12,868 nucleotides of DNA from the NCBI GenBank assembly GCA_900771305.1, contig CAAGNL010000411.1:1-12868 (forward strand), given 5' to 3'. The DNA comes from Kiritimatiellia bacterium (GTDB lineage Bacteria > Verrucomicrobiota > Kiritimatiellia > RFP12 > UBA1067). Shown here one piece after another: positions 7,838-12,868 of this stretch (position 1 is its first letter; every line of letters starts with the position of its first letter). The translations under genes and the position numbers were made by a program. The notes under the pieces are model-generated. The model saw only the letters and a list, made by a program, of their open reading frames with translations. It was not told the DNA's origin and did no database searches.

Positions 7838-10800
7838 ATGTTGTTCACGATATTACATCTTGGACTCGCGGTCGTAGCTGCACTTCTTGTGGGGTCGGTA
7901 CTGTGCCGCTGCGATGAGGTGGGGTTTCATCCGCTGCGCAGGGCGTGGAATCGCTTTCGGCTGCTACCCCGTGTCCGACAACTTCTGTTGATCGTTCTTG
8001 TGGTCGGGGTTGTCCTTTGCGGCGGTGGAAAAGGGACTGGTCCTCGGCGGCAATCGGCGGAACTTTCGCGAGACAACGCTACCTCCGTCCAACAGATTAC
8101 ACCGCAGACGGGCGCAGAATTGCCTGACGGCGAGGCCTCGTGTACTCTGACGAATCTCCACTTCACGGAAATTGTCCCGCAGTCCAATTCCGTGCGCGTC
8201 GCGCTGGCGTGGCCGACGAACCTCTTCCGAGAGGGAACGATTCTCGATTTATTCGTCAAGGTCGGCGCGTTCTCCAATGATTGGACATGGGCTTCTGCGG
8301 TGAATGTGCCCGTCGGCGTCGTCTCATTGGTAGCGGACATCCCCTGGGCCGGAGCGCGCCCTGATGTCCTCTTCCTGAAGGCCGGCGACCGATTCTCAAA
8401 CGCCGTGACGATGGACGATTTTGACAGAGACGGCATTCCCGATGTCTACGAACTCCACCACGGGACGAATCCCTATGTCAAGGATGCTGAACGGATTCCC
8501 CGCCTGACGGTCGGTTCGGGAGGCACCTATGGAACGCTTGCGGCGGCATTGGCACAAAGTGCCGCCTATTCGGTCGTCAGTCTGGCGGGGGAGACGTTCG
8601 AGAGCTCGACGCCGATTGTTCTGCCGCCCCATCCCGTTCTCGTGGAAGGTCCGCCGGCAGGATGCGCCGTGCTGCGGAGTTCGGCTGGAATTGCCGCCGT
8701 AATGCTGACGGCGGGGCAGACCTCCCAGACTCTGTTCCGGAACCTGATCGTCGAGCTGCGGGCCGTGGAAAGTTTCCAGGCGGGCTTCTGGATCGGGGGG
8801 AATACGCCCTGGACAGGACGCGGCGCGGCGGCAACCTTCGAGAACGTACACATACGTGCGCCGTATCCTGGCGTCGAGCATTTCGGGGGGCTGTTCTACC
8901 GCAACGAGAAGGGGCCGTCTCGTCTTTCGGGCTGTACGATGAATGCGGCGGGATCGACCTGGGCGTATGGCGTTTCAATGTACAACGCCGCCTCAAACCG
9001 GATTGAGGACTGCGCGTTCCTGAACATGCCGACGAACCTTGTGGAGAATCTTCCGATCGCGGTTCTGATCCGAGAGTCGACGAATGGCGTAGTCGGGTTC
9101 GAAGCCTCCGTGCCCCGTCCCGATCTTTCATGGGGGGGATGTCCGCTGGGGGCAACCTATGACCCGGTGGCGGATTCGGACGGTGATGGTCTTTCCGACT
9201 GGGATGAGGTGTTCGTCCACGACACCGATCCGCGTCTGGCGGATTCGGACGGTGACGGAATCCCCGATGGGGACGAGGTGCGCGACGGTACCGATCCGCA
9301 TGATGTCGATTCGCATGCCCAACGTTTCGAAATCTCGGTGACGAACGCGGTCTTCCACGCGGACATGACCAATTACGTGTTTGCCGGATCCATCGACGGC
9401 TGGGAGGATAATCTGCTCTTCACGTGCACGGGACGCGCCACCGAAAGGGTCGTCGACACGAACACGCTCTTCGCCGTCACGCACATGGGGGCGTTCCGCG
9501 ACCTGAACCGGAACGGGGCGTTCGATTCGGATGAAGACATCCTCCTGACGCGGGACGTTTCCGGTGTACAGGCGGTGAAGCGCGTTCGTTTCGCGTTCGG
9601 CGACGTCGACGGAGATGGCGTGGACGATCTGCAGGAACGACGGGACGGCACCGATCCTTATTCGGGTACGTCGGTGAAGATTTCGAGAAAGGTCAAGATC
9701 ACGAATCGTGATTCGACTGCCAACATCACGAATTATTGGTTCATCGCCGCATCGCCCGACCGGACGACGGCGACGTGGAGCCATTCGGTCGGAACGACCG
9801 TGAAGGCCGAGGGAATGGTGACGGGACAGGCCGTCGACGGCTTTCTCTACGTCGTGGTCTATCGTGACTTCAATCGGAACGGCGTTTTCGACTTAGGCGT
9901 TGACGCGATTGTCACAAACAGGTTCGCAAATGGTTCGTCGACGTATCCGTTTACCATCGGCGATGCGGATTCCGACGGGGTGGAGGACGGGAGGGAACTT
10001 GTACACGGAACAGATCCCCTTGATGCGAAGTCCTATTGCTTCCAGGCGACGTTGGACGTGACGGACATCTTCACAACGACGAACGCGCTCGCGTGCCAGG
10101 CGACCTGGGGCGATGCGGTCGTGCTGCCGACGCGGATGGTCGAGACCAATCGGATTTCGCTGGCTCTGGGACACCTTGCGACGACTAATCGCGCACAACT
10201 GACGGTCTGGTTCTGGGACGATGTGGACGGGAACGGCGTCCGTGACGCGGACGAGGCCTCGACGTCAATCGTCGTGGGACATGCGACCCATGACGTCGCC
10301 CAGACGAGTTCCTTGCCGTATGGAGGATTCGACAAGGACTGCAACGGGCTGCTGGACTGGTGGGAACGGCAGTCGGGATTGTCCGACGTGGCGGAGCCGC
10401 ACGGAGGGATTGACGACAATGACGGGGACGGGATGATCAATCTCCACGAGTTCTGGGCGGGGACAGACCCTCTGACGCCGGACGGGAGCAACACGCTGCT
10501 CTCTGTGTGTGCGAGAAGCGTGGATGACCGTCTTGAGCGGTTCAATACAGTCGATGACACCTGCCGTTTTGTAGATTTCTTTCACAATGCCTCCAACGAG
10601 GTATTCGTCGTGAACACGAATCTCTGGTGCAGGGATGTCGATCTTTCATGCGTGAGCATGTGGCACAGAGATGATTATAAATATGAAGCAAGAGGGACGC
10701 AGACGGCGACGGCGATTACTCGCAGGCATGTTTTGGTGTCCAGCCACTGGCATTCGAACCACTACCGCTTCTGCGACACGAACGGTAACGTGATTGTAAG

Positions 10801-11314
10801 GGAATATGATAGGACGGCACGTATTCATGAAGACACGCTTTTGGCGAGATTGACGGTCTCGCTGCCAGAGACCGTTGTGCCGGCGAAACTGCTATCGGGC
10901 GACTATGTGGAATATGTAGGAGATGGAAAATACCTGCCCACGCTGTGTGTGAATGAAAACCAGCAGGTGGTTATCGGAGAATTAGACGGATTCAATACGG
11001 AGGTCAGCGCGTTCCGTCTCTACGGGAAGGTGTCCGCGACGAACATTGTCACCGAGTCACGGGTGAGGATACGAAGTTCCATCAGCATCGGACAATCGAG
11101 CAGTCCAGTGTTTCTACTGGTAGAAAACACGCCAGTGTTGTTGCTGCTCAAGCACTGGGGGTCCCCGAACGCCCTCCAGTGGAATCCAACCTGGGGCCCG
11201 TCTTTACCTTATTTTATTGACAAGATACAGAGAACGATTGACTCCTGGGAAGGGACGGGAGTCTATAGTCTGGACGTGATCGACTTGTCAGGTTTCGAGA
11301 AATTGAACAAGTAA
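7838..11314 (+). CDS. Membrane-anchored modular surface protein with TSP3 repeats and cryptic trypsin-like protease domain
   Basis: 1158 residues counted from ATG 7838; an alternative GTG at 7832 overlaps the helicase stop (GTGA), and neither has a good RBS. Two hydrophobic segments (2-22 and 48-62) flank a basic loop (RRAWNRFRLLPR), so the bulk should be outside the membrane. Residues about 90-180 look like a beta-sandwich. DFDRDGIPDVYELHHGTNP (194-212) is the first TSP3-like calcium loop. About 222-430 has beta-helix rungs (LFRNLIVEL, FENVHIR, LSGCTMN, IEDCAFLN). From 446 come more TSP3 repeats and three tandem modules of about 120 residues, each with a DxNxNG/DVDGNG loop. The last about 230 residues look like a chymotrypsin fold: VLVSSHWH (H970), HEDTLLARL (D999) and GQSSSP (S1087), parallel to AAHC, DIALL and GDSGGP. 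Ten bp upstream of a PEP-CTERM gene. Domain layout is fairly sure; protease activity is inferred from motif order and is untested. Confidence 0.85.
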   Translation: MLFTILHLGLAVVAALLVGSVLCRCDEVGFHPLRRAWNRFRLLPRVRQLLLIVLVVGVVLCGGGKGTGPRRQSAELSRDNATSVQQITPQTGAELPDGEASCTLTNLHFTEIVPQSNSVRVALAWPTNLFREGTILDLFVKVGAFSNDWTWASAVNVPVGVVSLVADIPWAGARPDVLFLKAGDRFSNAVTMDDFDRDGIPDVYELHHGTNPYVKDAERIPRLTVGSGGTYGTLAAALAQSAAYSVVSLAGETFESSTPIVLPPHPVLVEGPPAGCAVLRSSAGIAAVMLTAGQTSQTLFRNLIVELRAVESFQAGFWIGGNTPWTGRGAAATFENVHIRAPYPGVEHFGGLFYRNEKGPSRLSGCTMNAAGSTWAYGVSMYNAASNRIEDCAFLNMPTNLVENLPIAVLIRESTNGVVGFEASVPRPDLSWGGCPLGATYDPVADSDGDGLSDWDEVFVHDTDPRLADSDGDGIPDGDEVRDGTDPHDVDSHAQRFEISVTNAVFHADMTNYVFAGSIDGWEDNLLFTCTGRATERVVDTNTLFAVTHMGAFRDLNRNGAFDSDEDILLTRDVSGVQAVKRVRFAFGDVDGDGVDDLQERRDGTDPYSGTSVKISRKVKITNRDSTANITNYWFIAASPDRTTATWSHSVGTTVKAEGMVTGQAVDGFLYVVVYRDFNRNGVFDLGVDAIVTNRFANGSSTYPFTIGDADSDGVEDGRELVHGTDPLDAKSYCFQATLDVTDIFTTTNALACQATWGDAVVLPTRMVETNRISLALGHLATTNRAQLTVWFWDDVDGNGVRDADEASTSIVVGHATHDVAQTSSLPYGGFDKDCNGLLDWWERQSGLSDVAEPHGGIDDNDGDGMINLHEFWAGTDPLTPDGSNTLLSVCARSVDDRLERFNTVDDTCRFVDFFHNASNEVFVVNTNLWCRDVDLSCVSMWHRDDYKYEARGTQTATAITRRHVLVSSHWHSNHYRFCDTNGNVIVREYDRTARIHEDTLLARLTVSLPETVVPAKLLSGDYVEYVGDGKYLPTLCVNENQQVVIGELDGFNTEVSAFRLYGKVSATNIVTESRVRIRSSISIGQSSSPVFLLVENTPVLLLLKHWGSPNALQWNPTWGPSLPYFIDKIQRTIDSWEGTGVYSLDVIDLSGFEKLNK
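9173..9298 (+). repeat. Tandem pair of TSP3 calcium-binding repeats
   Basis: Two adjacent copies encode DSDGDGLSDWDEVFVHDTDP (9173-9232) and DSDGDGIPDGDEVRDGTDP (9242-9298). At DNA level both begin GCGGATTCGGACGGTGA. Related single repeats are at 8417-8473 (DFDRDG), 9602-9658 (DVDGDG), 9962-10018 (DADSDG), 10331-10387 (DKDCNG, degenerate) and 10415-10471 (DNDGDG). TSP3 loops bind calcium and stiffen extracellular stalks. Confidence 0.88.
9313..10395 (+). repeat. Three tandem modules of about 120 residues (beta-domain plus DxNxNG loop plus TSP3 loop)
   Basis: Within the large surface protein, three successive units share one plan. First comes an Ig-like stretch with N-T-N/M-T-N segments, then a short calcium-loop motif, then a TSP3 repeat. 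The short loops are DLNRNGAFDSDED, DFNRNGVFDLGVD and DVDGNGVRDADEA; the TSP3 repeats begin DVDGDG, DADSDG and DKDCNG. Approximate borders are 9313-9670, 9671-10030 and 10031-10395. The last unit's TSP3 repeat is degenerate. This reads as a stalk built by internal duplication; borders are by eye. Confidence 0.7.
10448..10470 (+). repeat. 23-bp direct repeat, copy 1 (inside the surface protein)
   Basis: This 23-bp stretch encodes the EFWAGTDP end of the last TSP3 repeat of the surface protein. The identical 23 bases occur again at 12085-12107 in the region between the two PEP-CTERM genes, in a frame giving the same peptide. Confidence 0.9.
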
Positions 11315-11318
11315 GGAA
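11313..11318 (+). promoter_or_regulatory. Ribosome binding site overlapping the upstream stop codon
   Basis: AAGGAA, 6 bases before ATG 11325, shares its first two bases with the TAA of the surface-protein gene. This arrangement predicts that the two genes share one transcript and may be translationally coupled. Confidence 0.65.
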
Positions 11319-11324
11319 CAGGTC

Positions 11325-11966
11325 ATGAGCAGGATGATTGTGGTGGGAGTGTTTGTGTTTTTGGTTGCTTTCCCAGTCTTTGCGGCTACGGTGTCATGGA
11401 GCATTCGCCGCCAGGACTGGTATAGGGAATCTGACAATCCATTAATCACGACCACTACCATCAATGGTGGTGTTGAGAGTAAAGATGATGCCAGTGGTGC
11501 GTCGATAATGGGAATGATTTTTACTCGAACAGATACTGATGGTACACATATCAAGGTCTACGACTACTCTGGGACGGCTGCGCCGGTCAACACGAGGTGG
11601 CTACTGGCGTTCTATGGCGACATGCTGGAAGTATCGACCCTGCCGTCGTTCAAGGACGTGGAATTGACCGCCACCTACGATTTCGGAACGGGGGGCGACA
11701 AAATTGCTGATCCGTCGGACTTTTACTTGGTGTTTGTCGCCGAGAACTGGGAAGACTATGTTTCTGGAGCTGCGAATCCGCATAGGTGGTACGGATGGGT
11801 CAATCTAGCTGTAAACGCCGACGGCGCGCTCGATGTCATAGGAAGTGATGTCGCTGTCTACGGTGACCCTCTGACCGTGGGCGGTGGCACGACTCCCGAA
11901 CCGTCCAGTGGACTGCTGTTGCTGCTCGGCACGGCGATGCTTGCGGTGCGACGAAAGAATGGATAA
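11325..11966 (+). CDS. PEP-CTERM sorted exported protein, copy 1
   Basis: 213-residue secreted protein of unknown function. Residues 1-20 are a signal peptide with a good cleavage site (FPVFA|AT). The C-terminus is a PEP-CTERM sorting signal: TPEPSSG at 190-196, a hydrophobic run LLLLLGTAMLAV, then RRKNG. In the known system, exosortase recognises such tails, cleaves them and delivers the protein to the cell surface or matrix. The middle is beta-rich, with YDYSGTAAPV (79-88), FYGDML (96-101), SDFYLVFVAE (131-140) and WYGWVNLAV (155-163). The same landmarks recur in order in the protein at 12206-12820, so the two are paralogs. It starts 10 bp after the modular protease-like gene and is probably co-transcribed with it. 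It is visibly AT-richer than the glycosidase genes. No exosortase gene is present in the window. Confidence 0.88.
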   Translation: MSRMIVVGVFVFLVAFPVFAATVSWSIRRQDWYRESDNPLITTTTINGGVESKDDASGASIMGMIFTRTDTDGTHIKVYDYSGTAAPVNTRWLLAFYGDMLEVSTLPSFKDVELTATYDFGTGGDKIADPSDFYLVFVAENWEDYVSGAANPHRWYGWVNLAVNADGALDVIGSDVAVYGDPLTVGGGTTPEPSSGLLLLLGTAMLAVRRKNG

Positions 11967-12180
11967 TGAGATCGGTGGGCGGATAGCGCCATACGTGGAC
12001 CGATGTCTGTCATGAGATGAGTTCTATCAGCTGTGTCCAGGGTGTCAGATCGAATTGGTTGACTTGTCTACATTCAGGAGATTGGAGTTCTGGGCGGGGA
12101 CAGACCCATTGGAATGCTTCAACCCCAATCGTTCAGATTGTGGGGAAACCGAAAACGTTTTGGTCACGCAGGAAGAATGA
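11965..12180 (+). pseudogene. Relic of a second protease-domain C-terminus fused to a TSP3 fragment
   Basis: This stretch holds no intact gene. One frame reads PYVDRCLS, a TGA at 12013, then DEFYQLCPGCQIELVDLSTF, RRL and EFWAGTDPL, ending at TGA 12178. The first part aligns with the end of the surface protein (bases 11207-11311) after one one-residue gap: PYVDRCLS with PYFIDKIQ, ELVDLSTFRRL with DVIDLSGFEKL, plus many conservative matches. The second part is an exact 23-bp copy of the TSP3 segment at 10448-10470. Sequence order is reversed relative to the intact gene, where the TSP3 segment comes first. This suggests a duplicated protease/PEP-CTERM cassette whose second protease copy was deleted and decayed. 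No start codon or RBS supports a gene here. The exact repeat is certain; the protease-tail homology rests on a by-eye alignment. Confidence 0.55.
12085..12107 (+). repeat. 23-bp direct repeat, copy 2 (inside the relic)
   Basis: Identical to 10448-10470 and in the frame that gives EFWAGTDP. The match stops abruptly on the right (CATTGG here against TCTGAC in the gene), so this is a small copied block or all that remains conserved of a larger duplication. Confidence 0.9.
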
Positions 12181-12191
12181 TTGACCTTGAA

Positions 12192-12197
12192 AAGGAG
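12192..12197 (+). promoter_or_regulatory. Ribosome binding site deciding the start of the second PEP-CTERM gene
   Basis: AAGGAG lies only 2 bases before ATG 12200 but 8 bases before the in-frame ATG 12206 (5 before GTG 12203). Normal spacing favours 12206 as the start. Confidence 0.7.
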
Positions 12198-12205
12198 ACA
12201 TGGTG

Positions 12206-12820
12206 ATGTACTACCTCGTATTCATGGGATTCTGCTGCATGTTGTTGAGTGGTTCTGCCGCCCCGGCTTTATGGACTGGTCTGCGGGTCGAACAGCCTTC
12301 CTATTCGTATGAAGGTTGCTATGACTATACGATTAGTGGTACGATCCGCCCAACAGTCGGCGGGAATGTCTATGTGCAGGGACTTCTGTACGGTCACGAG
12401 GAGAACGACAGTTTCTTCCTGAAATCCTATGACTACTCGGAGACCGTGGCTCCTGTTCAATGTACATGGTTCCTGATGGCCTATGGCGATGTACTAGGGC
12501 AGGATACAGTCCGCTCCGCCTTGCAGATTGACTTGACGGGGTATGGGGCTGAGACTGAAGGGGGGACAATAATTCCTGACCGAGGTGATTTCTATTTGGG
12601 ATTCCTGGCAGAAAGAGCTTGGACGGAAAGTGATGAGGCATGGTATGGGTGGGTTCATGTTTCAGTGGATTCCGATTTTCAGATGAATTTGGTGGGGGAG
12701 GGAATTAATCTGGATGGCGGTGCCGTTGTCGTAGGAGGTACGCCTGAGCCGAGTTCGGGAGTGTTGCTCTTGTTGGGCCTTGCGGGACTTGGCCTCATGA
12801 GAAAACGCGTAGCTGCATGA
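12206..12820 (+). CDS. PEP-CTERM sorted exported protein, copy 2
   Basis: 204-residue exported protein of unknown function, starting at ATG 12206 because of RBS spacing (ATG 12200 would add two residues). Residues 1-21 look like a signal peptide (MYYLVFMGFCCMLLSGSAAPA). TPEPSSGVLLLLGLAGLGLM followed by RKRVAA (179-204) is a complete PEP-CTERM signal: motif, hydrophobic stretch, basic end. It shares an ordered set of landmarks with the protein at 11325-11966: YDYSETVAPV, YGDVL, GDFYLGFLAE, WYGWVHVSVD and GGTPEPSSG. The N-terminal third is not alignable by eye, so the pair has diverged well beyond a recent duplication. It has its own strong RBS and is separated from copy 1 by the relic. Its own promoter is likely, but I cannot point to one. 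Destined for the outer surface or matrix if the cell has exosortase. Confidence 0.88.
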   Translation: MYYLVFMGFCCMLLSGSAAPALWTGLRVEQPSYSYEGCYDYTISGTIRPTVGGNVYVQGLLYGHEENDSFFLKSYDYSETVAPVQCTWFLMAYGDVLGQDTVRSALQIDLTGYGAETEGGTIIPDRGDFYLGFLAERAWTESDEAWYGWVHVSVDSDFQMNLVGEGINLDGGAVVVGGTPEPSSGVLLLLGLAGLGLMRKRVAA

Positions 12821-12868
12821 TTGGGCTCGTCGACATTTTTGGTGAAGGCCTCGCCCTGTCTTCCCGGA
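12821..12868 (+). other. Window end, nothing recognised
   Basis: 48 bases after the last stop codon. I see no strong hairpin followed by a T-run, no adapter sequence and no start of another gene. Confidence 0.6.

Noticed and set aside
11108..11130. Near-palindrome GTGTTTCTAC / GTAGAAAACAC
   Set aside because: Inside the coding sequence just after the GQSSSP motif, with only a two-base gap and one mismatch in length; no sign of a mobile or regulatory site.
11971..12004. Nested hairpin (ATCGGT/ACCGAT outside, GGCG/CGCC inside) just after the first PEP-CTERM gene, considered as a terminator
   Set aside because: Stems are short and discontinuous with no T-run after them, and the bases fall in the protease-domain relic, so chance or former coding sequence explains them.
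12059..12090. TTGACT considered as a -35 promoter element for the second PEP-CTERM gene
   Set aside because: No acceptable -10 hexamer at 16-18 bases spacing, and the bases align with coding sequence of the protease-domain relic.
12200..12205. ATG 12200 as start of the second PEP-CTERM gene
   Set aside because: Only 2 bases from AAGGAG; ATG 12206 has normal spacing and starts the same signal peptide.
1..12868. CRISPR array, tRNA or rRNA genes, insertion sequence, attachment sites
   Set aside because: No regularly spaced repeats, cloverleaf, rRNA-like sequence, transposase or terminal inverted repeats were seen on reading either strand.

Overview
The window looks like the end of a metagenomic contig from an uncultured PVC-group bacterium, most likely Kiritimatiellota, Lentisphaerota or Verrucomicrobiota, possibly gut or anaerobic. 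The reasons are a GH27 enzyme with the PIG/NEW1-type N-terminal module, a DUF4832-like putative glycosidase, a Tat-exported GH20-like protein, a huge surface protein with thrombospondin type-3 calcium loops and a beta-helix, and two PEP-CTERM proteins. The taxon is inferred from gene content; there is no rRNA or tRNA gene. All seven genes run on the + strand. The first 19 bases are the 3' end of an Illumina TruSeq adapter, so the left edge is artificial.

Left block (21-4190), very GC-rich: three closely spaced exported or probably exported carbohydrate-active genes. These are a 5'-truncated GH27 alpha-galactosidase-type enzyme, a DUF4832-like TIM-barrel protein and a Tat-signal GH20-like protein, with gaps of 16 and 17 bp. 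They look like one glycan-degrading operon; alpha-galactosidase/alpha-GalNAcase plus hexosaminidase-like chemistry would suit host or mucin-type glycans, but the substrate is inference.

Middle (4218-7835): a 1205-residue DUF4011 / superfamily-1 helicase / PD-(D/E)XK nuclease / DUF3320-like protein, 27 bp after the glycosidase genes. It has the architecture of single-gene anti-phage candidates (DUF4011-helicase-Vsr, 'Hhe-like').

Right block (7838-12868), progressively AT-richer and accessory in character: a 1158-residue membrane-anchored modular protein (two transmembrane segments, beta-sandwich, beta-helix, tandem modules with TSP3 and DxNxNG loops). It ends in what I read as an unrecognised chymotrypsin-fold protease domain with H970/D999/S1087 and a variant GQSSSP in place of GDSGGP. 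Ten bp later comes a PEP-CTERM protein, then a 0.2-kb relic that appears to be the decayed C-terminal end of a second copy of the protease domain joined to a 23-bp exact copy of a TSP3 segment, then a second, paralogous PEP-CTERM protein. The order protease - PEP-CTERM - protease relic - PEP-CTERM suggests a duplicated cassette. A membrane-anchored surface protease paired with exosortase-sorted substrates is the best candidate here for an undescribed system; the functional pairing is a hypothesis.
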